Source: Ruminococcus sp. YE71 (GTDB taxonomy: Bacteria; Bacillota; Clostridia; Oscillospirales; Ruminococcaceae). Taken from it: a stretch of 64,000 nt of DNA. The notes below the pieces were generated by a model. That model saw nothing but the letters and a program-made list of their open reading frames with translations. It was not told the DNA's origin and did not search any database. The stretch spans positions 24,829 through 88,828 of the forward strand of contig NZ_FPIR01000018.1 in assembly GCF_900119155.1 (NCBI RefSeq), in the 5' to 3' direction. Every line of letters begins with the position of its first letter. Position 1 is the stretch's first letter. The translations under genes were made by a program, and so were the position numbers. Positions 51,170-60,343 of this stretch are shown piece after piece.

Positions 51170-52276
51170 TTATTTATACTCCTCCCACCAATGCTCGGTG
51201 AAGGAAGAAATATCATCATAGCTTACGGTCTGGCCTATCCTCGGAGTTGCAATGTTGGCACCCTGATCCTCAGCGGCTTTTACTGCAAGCATCGGAGGTT
51301 CGTCCCAGGCATGATTTGACAGCTTGAATGCTCCCCAGTGAACAGGTATCAGCCACTTTGCGTGAGCGTCCTTTGCAGCCTGAACAGACTGCTCCGGGAA
51401 CATATGGGTAGTTGCCCAGCCGACATCGTACTGCCCCGCATCTGCAAGCATTAGCTCTGTCTCGCCGAAACGTTCATATACCTGTGAAAACACCTCATAA
51501 TATCCGCTGTCGCCTGTGTAGTAAAAACTGTGCTTGTCGGTCTTTATGTACAAGCCGCCCCATTCGGTTGCATTTTGCTTCATAGGATTTCTGCCTGTGT
51601 AGTGCTGTGAGGGAATGACGGTATATGTCACTCCGTCAAGCGTGGTGCTCTCCCACCAGCCGAGTGGGTGGAGCTTGCTTTCATCAACGCCCCAGCCCTT
51701 CAGTATCACGTCAATGCCAAGCGGTGTTACATAATGACTCACCTTGCTGTCAATGTCCTTGATAGTCTGATAGTCAAGGTGGTCGTAGTGATCGTGGGAT
51801 ATAAACAGCACATCAATATCGGGAACATTTTCGGCATCTAATGCTATATCCGAAAAGCGCTTCGGTCCTGCAAAGCCCACAGGTGAGGAACGTTCGCTGA
51901 GCACTGGGTCGATAAAGATGTTTTTTTCACCCATCTGTACCAGTGATGAAGAATGTCCGAGCCATGTCACCTTCATTTCATCAGCGCCTGCACGGTCTAT
52001 GCTGTCGATCTTCTGCACAGGGATACGGCTTTCCGGCTCACTTCGCTCGCTTTCTTCTGAGGGCGTTCCTGTCATTACCTCAAAATCCTTCTCGTTATGG
52101 AACTGCTTGTCATGGTAAAGCTCCGTCAGCTCTTCATATTCATTCTGCTTTTCCTTGTTGGGGGTATCTCCGATCGACGGATAAAAGTTCAGAAACAGCA
52201 GACCGATGATAAGTATAACAACAACGATGATTACAAGTATCAGCAGCACTTTGCCGCATATTTTTAAAGCCTTCAT
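51170..52276 (-). CDS. Membrane-anchored metallo-beta-lactamase-fold hydrolase (paralogue)
   Basis: A 368-aa protein with an N-terminal membrane helix (about 8-30) and the same domain as 17089: WLGHSSSLVQMGEKNIFIDP, FISHDHYDHLDYQT, FYYTGDSGYY and LIPVHWGAFKL. All metal ligands are present. Both paralogues fit the NAPE-PLD/UlaG-like branch. This copy is directly behind operator site 4, so it belongs to the LysR regulon, whereas the other is under TetR control. Confidence 0.9.
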   Translation of the reverse strand: MKALKICGKVLLILVIIVVVILIIGLLFLNFYPSIGDTPNKEKQNEYEELTELYHDKQFHNEKDFEVMTGTPSEESERSEPESRIPVQKIDSIDRAGADEMKVTWLGHSSSLVQMGEKNIFIDPVLSERSSPVGFAGPKRFSDIALDAENVPDIDVLFISHDHYDHLDYQTIKDIDSKVSHYVTPLGIDVILKGWGVDESKLHPLGWWESTTLDGVTYTVIPSQHYTGRNPMKQNATEWGGLYIKTDKHSFYYTGDSGYYEVFSQVYERFGETELMLADAGQYDVGWATTHMFPEQSVQAAKDAHAKWLIPVHWGAFKLSNHAWDEPPMLAVKAAEDQGANIATPRIGQTVSYDDISSFTEHWWEEYK

Positions 52277-52305
52277 AAGATCACACCTTTCTTTTCTATG
52301 ATCTT

Positions 52306-52349
52306 ATTATATCACAGGTGCAACCGAATTACAAATACTTATATCAAAT
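52306..52349 (-). promoter_or_regulatory. Promoter with LysR-type operator (site 4)
   Basis: Minus strand: -35 TTGTAA (52329-52334), 17 bp, -10 TATAAT (52306-52311). Operator ATTACAAATACTTATATC with AAAT at 52328-52349. The plus-strand LysR promoter seen at the other sites is here degenerate (CTTAAA for TTGACA), and no lysR follows. Confidence 0.75.
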
Positions 52350-52382
52350 GTATTTCTATGCTTAAACCGAATATAAGTGAGA

Positions 52383-52407
52383 AGCCCTGCTCAAGAAAAG
52401 CAGGGCT
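52383..52407. terminator. Hairpin terminator
   Basis: AGCCCTGC and GCAGGGCT form an 8-bp stem, 6 bases from the stop of the hydrolase fragment (minus strand). Confidence 0.6.
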
Positions 52408-52412
52408 GTCTA

Positions 52413-52558
52413 TTACATATTATCCTTGAAAAAGCTCTCCAGCTTGTCAAAGGGTATCTTATCCACCTGATCGTAGAGGTCGATATGTTCTGCATCGGGG
52501 ACGGAATACAGCTCCTTTGGTTCGTTTGCAAGGGCATAAGCCTTTTCGCTGAAAGGCT
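52413..52558 (-). pseudogene. Alpha/beta hydrolase C-terminal fragment
   Basis: Reads KPFSEKAYALANEPKELYSV, then PDAEHIDLYDQVDKIPFDKL and ESFFKDNM. The catalytic His is in AEHIDLYD. Only the last 47 residues remain. The same kind of scrap is at 26331, again close to a LysR-type operator, so both loci once had a hydrolase in the regulon. Confidence 0.7.
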
Positions 52559-52713
52559 TACTTATTTATCTGAACTCTCTCTGATTTTCAAATAATAACT
52601 GAAAAAATCCCGAAAATCTGCCGTAAGATTTTGAGTTTTTGCCGTAAGTTTTGCCCTTTTTTTCTTGATAGCCATTTCTTATTATGATATACTGATCACA
52701 AATCAAGTTCTCC
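52559..52713. other. Intergenic with direct repeat and stray promoter-like motif
   Basis: TGCCGTAAG occurs twice (near 52620 and 52637) followed each time by TTTTG. A plus-strand TTGATA-17-TATACT pair lies near 52669-52697 but points into the 3' end of abfA. No gene is seen. Confidence 0.35.
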
Positions 52714-54933
52714 TTAACCTATACCTGCCCTGAATACATTTACAGACCTTGCAGACACGCGTACAATACTATCGTCGACCGAAATACATCTGCGCCTTGG
52801 TATGACCTTTTCGGGTTCAGCAAAGCTGTTGCCATCGTCCTTGCTGTTTGCGGTGAGAGTCTGAACACAGAACTCCCTGCTCAATGCTCTGTCGCTTTCA
52901 AGTGAAACCTCAATATCACTCTCAGTCAGATTTACCAGCTTTATTATCAGTTCATTTTTAGCTGTATCTACTGTGCAGACCGCTGTGATGTCTGGCACTT
53001 GTTTTATAATTCCGCTGTGCAGGAGATTGCCGTTTATGCAGAGTTCATAGCTGTTTCCGTCAATAGAAAAAGTAAAACTCTTGACTTCAAGCTCGCCCGT
53101 GTATTCGCTTTCGGAAACTTTCATTTTTGACCAGCCGTTATAATGTGTCACAGTACATCTGCCGTCTGCCGCTGTCAGTTCATAGCGGTTCTGATCTTCG
53201 TTTGTAAGTCCGTTGTCAAAAAACGTGAGATGCAGTTCACTGACAGGCTTATCAAAATCATAACTGTAAACAACACCCGTGTTTGTTTCGGTGCTGTCGA
53301 TAGCTTTTTTATCTCCGTCTGTGAGCAGGCAAGTGCTGCCCTTATCGTGACGGGAAAAGTATCCAGTTTCCACATCACAGCCGCAAACATAGTTGCCCTT
53401 GTTTTCTGCAAACATTTTCAGCATATAGTAGCTGGGAATACCATAGCACTGATGATTGTTAAATGTTATAAGGTCAGGCTGCCACTCTGTGAATCTCGGG
53501 TTATTAAGAAGCGGTGCATAGCTGGTCATTTTTACCTTGTCCTGATCCCGTTCTATCCCTGTCAGGAATGCCGCCTCACCCAGCGCCCCCATAAGTGTAC
53601 CTTGCTTGCAGCCGATAGTTGATGCATATTCGCCAACATAGATATCTGCATCTGTGTGACCGTTGTAGGTATCATGGTTTGATGCGAAAAACAGCGGATC
53701 GGCATAATAATGATCGTCAATCAGATCAGCAGAAAGACCGCTTTTTTCAACGTGGTCGGTGGCGATATATTTAAACTGTGGAAATTCCGCTTTGAGTCTG
53801 TCGTAAAACAGCTTGTAGCGATTTTCGTATTCTTCACCATAATTCTCGTTGCCGATCTCGAGATATTTCAGACATTTGAACGGCTCGGTGTGACCGTTGG
53901 CGGCACGCTGTGAACCCCATTCGCTGTCGGCAGGTGCGGTCGCATAGAGTATTGCATGGCGGGCGTCCTGATAAAACTCCTCCACAAGCTCGTCATCAAA
54001 ATAATCGGGACAGCGAGCCTGACAGGTCATACCGCAGTTGAAAACATACATAGCGTCTATCCCTGCGTCCTCGCAAAACTGCATAAACTCGTGAAATCCG
54101 AGCCCGTTGGTGGAGTTATATCCCCACAGCAGGCGGTGCGGTCTGCGCTCCCAAACAGGTCCTATGCTGTCCTCAAAACGGTAGGCGGTCTCCCTTGTGA
54201 AGCCTTCTACAATGCAGCCTCCAGGGAAACGCAGGAAGGACGGTTTAAGCCCTACAAGCATAGTGGCCAGGTCTTTTCTAAGCCCGTTTTCTCTGCCGCA
54301 AAAAGTATCAATGGGGAACAGAGATGTAAACCCGATAGTTACCGTTTCACAAGAATCCGAATACAGTTCAAGCGCCGCATTAAAGTCGGTCTTGTTTGCC
54401 TTGAAAATGCACTCGTGTTTTGTGTATCCGCTCTTTACAATAAATGTGTGACTGTCGCTTATGCAAACACCGTCACTTGTAACCAGCCGAACTCTGACCT
54501 CAGCAGCGGTCTCGGCTTTGGCGAACATATAGAATCTGTATTCACTGCCTTCCCTGACAGCAAGCTCTTCAAAGCCCCTGTTGTATATTTTTCCGCCGTT
54601 AAAGCGGACATTCAAAGCACGCTTTCTTGCACTGTTCAGAGTACATTTATCGGTAAGCGACATTTCGGCGCTGTCAGCCCTCCAGCCGTGTATTTCCTCA
54701 CCCTCAAAGCAGTCGAAGCTGCAAATCCAGCCTGTGGGTGAAGTGATAGTTTTTGTTTCGGGGGAGTAGGTGCATCTGTCGGGGATAACGCCATCATCAA
54801 AGGCTCTGTTTGCCAGCATTTCGGCGTACAGCCCGCCGTCACCCGAACGGTTTATATCCTCAAAGAAAATTCCGTAAAGGCTATTTGAAATATCTGTGAT
54901 CTTTTTATCTGTGTCAATTTTGATCTTATGCAT
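52714..54933 (-). CDS. abfA: Alpha-L-arabinofuranosidase, GH51
   Basis: A 739-aa enzyme of GH51. Acid/base Glu363 in YLEIGNENYGEEYE and nucleophile Glu435 in IYVGEYAS; the typical PSFLRFPGGCIVEG and HRLLWGYNSTNGLGFHEF motifs precede them. A beta-sandwich (about 60-210) lies before the barrel and a C-terminal sandwich after. No signal peptide, so it is cytoplasmic and acts on arabino-oligosaccharides taken up from arabinoxylan or arabinan. The Met at 54933 is preferred (GAGG 9 bases upstream). It stands alone; minus-strand -10 TATACT near 54980. Confidence 0.95.
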   Translation of the reverse strand: MHKIKIDTDKKITDISNSLYGIFFEDINRSGDGGLYAEMLANRAFDDGVIPDRCTYSPETKTITSPTGWICSFDCFEGEEIHGWRADSAEMSLTDKCTLNSARKRALNVRFNGGKIYNRGFEELAVREGSEYRFYMFAKAETAAEVRVRLVTSDGVCISDSHTFIVKSGYTKHECIFKANKTDFNAALELYSDSCETVTIGFTSLFPIDTFCGRENGLRKDLATMLVGLKPSFLRFPGGCIVEGFTRETAYRFEDSIGPVWERRPHRLLWGYNSTNGLGFHEFMQFCEDAGIDAMYVFNCGMTCQARCPDYFDDELVEEFYQDARHAILYATAPADSEWGSQRAANGHTEPFKCLKYLEIGNENYGEEYENRYKLFYDRLKAEFPQFKYIATDHVEKSGLSADLIDDHYYADPLFFASNHDTYNGHTDADIYVGEYASTIGCKQGTLMGALGEAAFLTGIERDQDKVKMTSYAPLLNNPRFTEWQPDLITFNNHQCYGIPSYYMLKMFAENKGNYVCGCDVETGYFSRHDKGSTCLLTDGDKKAIDSTETNTGVVYSYDFDKPVSELHLTFFDNGLTNEDQNRYELTAADGRCTVTHYNGWSKMKVSESEYTGELEVKSFTFSIDGNSYELCINGNLLHSGIIKQVPDITAVCTVDTAKNELIIKLVNLTESDIEVSLESDRALSREFCVQTLTANSKDDGNSFAEPEKVIPRRRCISVDDSIVRVSARSVNVFRAGIG

Positions 54934-55015
54934 TTTTGCAAACCTCACTGTGTATTATTATGCTTCTTTGATCGATATACAGTATATCACGTTTTTCCTT
55001 TTCTGTCAATAAAAA

Positions 55016-55144
55016 GCGCAGCCTATAACCGAACTTTGGCTGCGCGGGTCAAGTTTTTACTGTGGGTAAGGCAGGATTGCATTCCTGTTATGCGTTTGCG
55101 AAATAAAACAGACCCTCCTATGATTTGCTGCACCATAGGAGGGT
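55016..55144. terminator. Two successive hairpins
   Basis: GCGCAGCC/GGCTGCGC (55016-55045) and ACCCTCCTATG/CATAGGAGGGT (55112-55144, followed by TTTGTTTTTG). The second is a good plus-strand terminator, although no plus-strand gene lies upstream. They may mark the edge of an inserted element. Confidence 0.6.
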
Positions 55145-55324
55145 TTGTTTTTGTGGGGTTACTTTATTTTGAGGAACTTCAGGGCTCCACGCACCATAAT
55201 GATTTGTCTTAGCCTTAATCTTAGTGATTGTCTGTACCCGCCTAAAAACTCCCCACCCTACCCAAAGAAGTCCAAATAGACTAAACTAGAACCATCCAAA
55301 ATAGTCGAACCGGAGTTGATCAGA

Positions 55325-55459
55325 ATGAATGAGATAACGAAGATCAAAAACGAAGTGAAGCTGAAACAATGGGCAGAAATGATACAGCAGCGAAACGAAA
55401 GCGGTCTTACTGTAGCTGACTGGTGCAGGCAGAACGGTATCAATCTCAAGACATATTAG
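55325..55459 (+). pseudogene. IS66 TnpA-type orf, N-terminal fragment
   Basis: MNEITKIKNEVKLKQWAEMI, then QQRNESGLTVADWCRQNGI and LKTY before a stop TAG at the joint. This is the start of the IS66 family TnpA accessory protein (DUF-type HTH, LTVADWCRQNGI). The natural continuation (YYWLKK-like) is lost. GGAGTTGATCAGA precedes the ATG. Confidence 0.8.
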
Positions 55460-55556
55460 CCTCACCTTCTCACCAGTCATTTTACATTGATTCTGAAGCA
55501 ATTTCTTTTTTGCGTTCGAGCTATGTGCAGTAACCACTTCATATCGATATTTTGGC

Positions 55557-55826
55557 TTATTCTTCAGTAATATTCAACGTGTTTTGCCACATATCACTTA
55601 TCCCCTTTGCAAGAGCAGCTCGATATGAAACATGAATTTTCCAATTAAACCCATTATCGTCAACGTTCTGTAATAATAGAGAATGTGCTTCATCATAGTA
55701 TACACGATTAATCTTTCCTGTTTTACTATTCTTTCTTCCAGTTATAAAGCCTATTTTGTACAGGAAGTGTGCGATATCATGTTGATTGGCTTCAGTTTTC
55801 TGGTTGAATTGTGGTGAGTAAATCAT
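55557..55826 (-). CDS. Hypothetical protein, possibly C-terminal piece of an ATPase
   Basis: An 89-aa AT-rich frame: HDIAHFLYKIGFITGRKNSK, DDNGFNWKIHVSYRAALAKG. The LYKIGFI...IHxxYRxAL pattern recalls the end of P-loop ATPases of the Sll1717 type, but I am unsure. The frame upstream (55850-55960, minus) holds more possible coding debris in the same register after a TAA. No ribosome site is seen at the first Met. Confidence 0.35.
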   Translation of the reverse strand: MIYSPQFNQKTEANQHDIAHFLYKIGFITGRKNSKTGKINRVYYDEAHSLLLQNVDDNGFNWKIHVSYRAALAKGISDMWQNTLNITEE

Positions 55827-55987
55827 AATACTAATATTGCTTTTAATGCTTTTTTATTTTTTCAAATAGTTCTGTTGTGGTATAAACATATTTTCCGCTT
55901 GCAAACCAACCGTCCAAACATAACCAAAATAATCGTTGATAAGGTGTTGCTTACGGCACGCCGATCGCAGCACTCCACCATATTTTG

Positions 55988-56011
55988 AAAACGGCGTAAA
56001 ATCGCCGTTTC
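55988..56011 (-). terminator. Terminator of recombinase fragment
   Basis: AAACGGCG and CGCCGTTT form an 8-bp stem 5 bases after the recombinase stop on the minus strand, followed by T residues. Confidence 0.7.
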
Positions 56012-56012
56012 C

Positions 56013-57190
56013 TTATATACTGAATTTTACCTCAATGCCATTTTCGTCACTCACATAGACCGCTTCGAGCATAACCGCCGCAAGCTCGTGCTTTTCGGGA
56101 ATGGAGAGCTTGTCCCAATGCTTCATCGGCTTTTCCAAAGGCGCGGTATCAACCGTCCTGCGCTTACGAGCCTTTGCCTGCATCTTACGCTCCAGAGCTG
56201 CCTTCTGTTCGTGCAGCTCATTGACCGTGTTCTGAATATACTCAAACAGCACCGTATCGGCATCAGCGAGCTTTTTCATCAGCTTGCGGATCTCCTCATC
56301 GATCTTGATTATCTCAGCCCTCAACGCTTCGGTGTCGGCATCGGGAGCGTCTGCACTTCGCTTTGCGATAACAAGCTGATCGATACGGTCACGCATCGCC
56401 TGCAGGGCAGCACTCTCGACTTCTTCGGGACGAGTTTTCAGGAACTTCTTCACACAGCCTTCCTTACGGTATGCTCCCGAATCTCTGAGGTATCTGTAAC
56501 GCTTTCCGCTTTTAGCATTGTCATAGTAGTGGATTTCCAAATGATAGCCGCAGTGACCGCATTTCAGAAATCCCGTCAGCCACGAATGATTGGTATTCGC
56601 ATTGTTCGGGATACGCTTATTATGGGCTTTCTTGTCCTGAACGGCAAGCCATACGCTCGCATCGACCAGCCCCTCATGATACCCGACCTTAACAAAAGTC
56701 ACTCCCGAAGCCCTATGAATGAAAACCCCGTGAATACCGTCATACGCTTCAATATCATCGAGTATTTCATAGCCTTTGGAAACGAAAAAAGCGTATACCT
56801 CTTTGTCGGCTCTCACATACAGCGGACTTTCAAGAATACGGCTGATGTGACTTCTGTCCATATTGTCTTTTACTTCGCCGTTATGCTTAGAAAGCGTGTA
56901 AATATCGTTCTCCTTGAAGTATTCGATCACATCTTTCAGCGAGGTTGACGGCTTCTGATACAAGTCATAGGCGATCTTTACCGACTCCGCCTGCTCCGAG
57001 GGAACAAGCACCGAGCCTGTCTTGCCATTCACCGTTCTGCGCTCGGAGGTAAATCCATAGTAGGTCTTACCGCCCTGATAGAAGCCTGTTTCCCTAGCTC
57101 TTGTGCTGTACGCATCAGCGACACGAGCGGCGATAGTTTCACGCTCAAACTCCGCAAAATTCAGCAGATTGTTTCGCATCATACGCCCTT
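56013..57190 (-). pseudogene. Large serine recombinase lacking catalytic domain
   Basis: About 390 residues from NNLLNFAEFERETIAARVAD (end of the resolvase domain) through the recombinase domain (KTYYGFTSERRTVNG), zinc ribbon (FLKCGHCGYHLEIH ... GCVKKFL) and coiled coil, to the natural C-terminus. The first 120 or so residues with the catalytic Ser are missing. The TTG start of the open frame (57227) includes unrelated residues. The C-terminal half matches the fragment at 1-546. Confidence 0.85.
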
Positions 57191-57276
57191 CGTAAGCTGC
57201 AATTATGGGTAGTGATCTATCCTTCAATCAAACAAAGTAGCTTTTTGAGTATCAATCTTTTGGTGTATGCCCCTGC

Positions 57277-58908
57277 TTAGTCTGCAAGGGCATTTCTTTT
57301 GTTTTTCAGGGGCTTGTCGATTAGTTTATAGTAGATGTGTATGTCACGGGGATCACTTCTCTTGTCGGGATTGCGGTCTATCGTGATATACTCGATCAAG
57401 TCAAGTGCCATCTGCCTTGTAAGCTCCTCAGCCCCTGCATAGGATCTCAGGCGGCGGATATATTCGTCCACATCGTCCTCAATCTGCTTTTCGGTTTCGG
57501 CACTCTCTTTCAGCACTTCATATTCTTCCTGCAACGCTTTCAGTTCTGCCTGATATTTTTCAATCAGACGGATACAAATATCTTCGGGAATCTTACCGCT
57601 GAACTTGTCCTCGTAAACGCTCTGGATAAGTCCGTCAAGTTCCTCAATACGCTTGCCAACTTCTTGATAACGCTTCTTATTGGAGTGTTCCTCAGCCTCT
57701 TCCTTCTTACGTTTTCTTGCAAGATACTTTTCTCTCGCCTTGTTGTCATTCGTCACAAAGTCGATCTGTCGCTGAATATCTTCAAGCACAACTTTTTCAA
57801 GAGCTTTCTGCGTGATGTAGTGCGAAGTGCAATGCGACTTGCCGAAATTCCCGTATAAGGTGCATACATAACCGACAGGACGTTTACTGTTAACAGTTGC
57901 TGTCTGCTTCATTTTTGTTCCGCAGGTATCACAGTAGCAAAGTCCAGAAAGCGGTTTTACAACACCTGTTTTGGTGTTTTTGCCGTGGCTCACAGATGCG
58001 TCAATTTCGCATACCTTATCCCACAAATCCTGAGAAATGATAGGTTCATGATTATGCTCCACAATGATCCAATCGGATTCATCTTTGTTGATGACCTTAT
58101 GGTTTTTGTAACTCACGGTTGTCCGGCGGAGCAGTGCGAGATTGCCGATATAGATCGGGTTATGCAGAATACTTTTGATCGTGTTGTTGCCCCACAGATG
58201 ATGTGAGTATTTCGGATCGGTCTTGCCGAGCTTCTGATACCTGTACACGGACGGCGAGGGAATACCCTCATCGTTCAGTACTCTGCAAATCCTTGTGATG
58301 TTGTAGCCTGCTGCCCGCATTTTGAAGATACGCTCAACGATAGGAGCGGTTTCGGGATCGATCATAGGCGTACACTTTTCATCATCGCCCTTGATATATC
58401 CGTAAGCTGCCGATGTGGTTTTGTACTTGCCTGCCTTTGCCCCTGCTTCAATGACAGCACGCACTTTTTTGGAAGTATTTGCGGCGTGCCATTCATTAAA
58501 AACGTTCATTATAGGTAACATCTCCATACTCGAACTATTAGAGTTGAGCGTGTCAATATTATCTGTCAGGGCGATAAAGCGGATATTATAACTTGGAAAA
58601 ATGTAATCCACATACTGCCCCACATGGATATAATTACGACCGAAACGGGAAAGGTCTTTACACAAAATCAGGTTTATCTTTCCCATTTTTGCATCGTCAA
58701 GCATTCTCTGCACACCTGGGCGATCAAAAGTAACGCCTGAAATCCCGTCATCCACATACTCGTCGTAAAGAGTCCAGCCCTGTTCTTTGATGTAGGCAGT
58801 CAGGACTTTTCTCTGGTTTTCTATCGAAAGGGATTCACCCGAACGCTCATCATCACGGGACAAGCGGAGGTACATTCCCACATTGTAATTGGTCTGCTTT
58901 GGTAACAT
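57277..58908 (-). CDS. Large serine recombinase (intact)
   Basis: A 543-aa recombinase. Catalytic Ser17 in GMYLRLSRDDERSGESLSIE, Arg residues in LCKDLSRFGRN, recombinase domain (about 165-270), zinc ribbon with CYCDTCGTKM and a later Cys (CTLYGN), coiled coil (about 390-470), and a C-terminal DUF4368 domain. Full length. It should excise and integrate the element. The ATG is 19 bases from TATAAT-like promoter DNA at 58950 and after GGAGTTGTT. Confidence 0.92.
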   Translation of the reverse strand: MLPKQTNYNVGMYLRLSRDDERSGESLSIENQRKVLTAYIKEQGWTLYDEYVDDGISGVTFDRPGVQRMLDDAKMGKINLILCKDLSRFGRNYIHVGQYVDYIFPSYNIRFIALTDNIDTLNSNSSSMEMLPIMNVFNEWHAANTSKKVRAVIEAGAKAGKYKTTSAAYGYIKGDDEKCTPMIDPETAPIVERIFKMRAAGYNITRICRVLNDEGIPSPSVYRYQKLGKTDPKYSHHLWGNNTIKSILHNPIYIGNLALLRRTTVSYKNHKVINKDESDWIIVEHNHEPIISQDLWDKVCEIDASVSHGKNTKTGVVKPLSGLCYCDTCGTKMKQTATVNSKRPVGYVCTLYGNFGKSHCTSHYITQKALEKVVLEDIQRQIDFVTNDNKAREKYLARKRKKEEAEEHSNKKRYQEVGKRIEELDGLIQSVYEDKFSGKIPEDICIRLIEKYQAELKALQEEYEVLKESAETEKQIEDDVDEYIRRLRSYAGAEELTRQMALDLIEYITIDRNPDKRSDPRDIHIYYKLIDKPLKNKRNALAD

Positions 58909-58952
58909 AACAACTCCTTTCTCCCAAAGCGACCTTTTACCGCTAAGACTAT

Positions 58953-58984
58953 TATAGCGCGCCTTAGCGGAAAAGGCAATAGCT
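58953..58984 (-). promoter_or_regulatory. Recombinase promoter
   Basis: Minus strand: TTGCCT, 17 bp, TATAAT. A CCGCTAAG word occurs on both sides of the -10, in inverted sense (CTTAGCGG), and could be an operator. Confidence 0.55.
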
Positions 58985-58998
58985 TTTGAGAAAAAGTT

Positions 58999-59199
58999 TT
59001 AAGCTGTTTTAGGGACGATACCGAGCATTTCACTCATCGCTCTGTCCTCAGCGTACCGATACATCACGTCATTGATGTCTTTGTCTCCGATGAAGTGGCT
59101 ATGCACTCTGTAAGTGCGACCGCCTACCTCATAGGTGTTGATCTGAACGGGACAGTCCTTGTACTGCTCGTTCATCTCCTGCATTGTTCTGTTTTTCAT
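58999..59199 (-). CDS. TnpW-like transposon-encoded protein
   Basis: A 66-aa protein, CPVQINTYEVGGRTYRVHSH then FIGDKDINDVMYRYAED. The beta hairpin with GGRTYRV and the position before a large serine recombinase fit TnpW-type accessory proteins of clostridial transposons. GGAGTAACAAGCT precedes the ATG. Role unknown. Confidence 0.65.
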   Translation of the reverse strand: MKNRTMQEMNEQYKDCPVQINTYEVGGRTYRVHSHFIGDKDINDVMYRYAEDRAMSEMLGIVPKTA

Positions 59200-59305
59200 A
59201 GCTTGTTACTCCTTTAGCTTCTCTATCTCTATGCTTTAGAGCGAGGGGATTGCTTTCTCTATCTGCCCCTCTATTGTGTTTGTTGTCTTATTGTTGAAGC
59301 TGTGC

Positions 59306-59327
59306 GGAACGGCATTGCTGCCGTTCC
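59306..59327 (-). terminator. Perfect hairpin between DUF4315-like and TnpW-like genes
   Basis: GGAACGGCA and TGCCGTTCC pair over 9 bp. See the related hairpin at 1700-1730. Confidence 0.6.
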
Positions 59328-59354
59328 ATTTCACAGCTATTGTTGTAGGATTTT

Positions 59355-59669
59355 TCAATCCTCATAAGGATTGCGTTTCTTGTCAAAGAACGAAGTCTGA
59401 CCGTTCATCTCATCACTGTCCTGAGCTGTATCTGTATCGCTCACGGCAGTACCCTGAGCCGTAAGCTCCAAGAGCTTCTCAGGGTGCTGAGTGATAAGTT
59501 CAAAGAACGCCTTCTGATCAAGCCCGAATGTGTCACGCACCCTTACGAGCTGCATCTCATTGAGCTTTGCATTGATCTTGTCGATCTCCGCGCCGTCCTC
59601 ACGCATACGCTTCTCCAAAGTCTCACGTCTGGCGAGGAGCTTCTTTGTCTGTTCTTCATAGCTGAGCAT
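59355..59669 (-). CDS. DUF4315-like coiled-coil ICE protein (paralogue)
   Basis: A 104-aa protein, coiled coil at about 5-45 (TKKLLARRETLEKRMREDGA) and tail MNGQTSFFDKKRNPYED shared with the protein at 1762. The Met at 59669 is taken because GGAG lies 9 bases upstream. Promoter with an 18-bp spacer at 59733-59762. Confidence 0.7.
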   Translation of the reverse strand: MLSYEEQTKKLLARRETLEKRMREDGAEIDKINAKLNEMQLVRVRDTFGLDQKAFFELITQHPEKLLELTAQGTAVSDTDTAQDSDEMNGQTSFFDKKRNPYED

Positions 59670-59732
59670 AAATCTCATCTCCTTCCGTTTTGTTCTCTCC
59701 TTGTCGGTTCGGGAGCATATCCCGATGTTAAT

Positions 59733-59825
59733 ATTATAGCGCACTTACGCCGTTTTTGTCTACTGGTATTGCGCTCAAACTTTCTGTTTCATTAGAGTTT
59801 TGCGTTCGACAGATTGTTATGGGGA
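59733..59825 (-). promoter_or_regulatory. Promoter and conserved upstream block (copy 2)
   Basis: -35 TAGACA (59757-59762), 18 bp, -10 TATAAT (59733-59738), and GTTCGACAGATTGTTATGGG at 59804-59823, as at 2129-2220. Confidence 0.6.
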
Positions 59826-59967
59826 ATTTTGAAATTCACACGGGAGCATATTTTTTTGAAAAAATCATGCCCGTTTTTTGATTTTTCGTGCTTGTATATT
59901 TGGAGGGTATTTTATTCAAGCACCGCCGTAAACTGTTCGCATTATGAATAGAAATCCGGTGTTGAAT

Positions 59968-60200
59968 TTAGGCATAAGGGAGAACTGCCATGAACAAAGT
60001 GTAAACTTTCGCAAAAAACAGGTGCAAATCATCAAAATCTTCGGTTGTATAGTAGAGAGTGTTTTCAAGTGTCGGTCGCACCCTCTCATATATCATTACC
60101 AATAAAAGACGACTGTCGTTAAGTGCTGCCGAAATATTCTCTGTAATGCACAAATATCTTGTCGCAAATTTTCTGAAATTTTCAGCGGAGATACTTAACG
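59968..60200 (-). CDS. Hypothetical small protein
   Basis: A minus-strand frame opens after a TGA near 60205 and ends at 59968: NISAALNDSRLLLVMIYERV, then TTEDFDDLHLFFAKVYTLFM. It looks like a helical protein, but the only starts are TTG codons (60153) without a clear ribosome site. Possibly a small ICE gene or an open frame by chance. Confidence 0.3.
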
Positions 60201-60343
60201 ATACGGCTCAGAATTTGGTATTGATATATGAGGAGATATTTTCACCATACTGCCGCCCAAGTTGCGCCGAAACTGCGCCGAGCTTTATTACAATAATATT
60301 GTGAACAGTGGCAGGGCATCACGGCGGAGCGTGAGCGATATGA

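Noticed and set aside
52665..52697. Plus-strand TTGATA-17-TATACT as a gene promoter
   Set aside because: Nothing codes on the plus strand downstream; it would only give an antisense RNA to abfA, for which there is no other sign.
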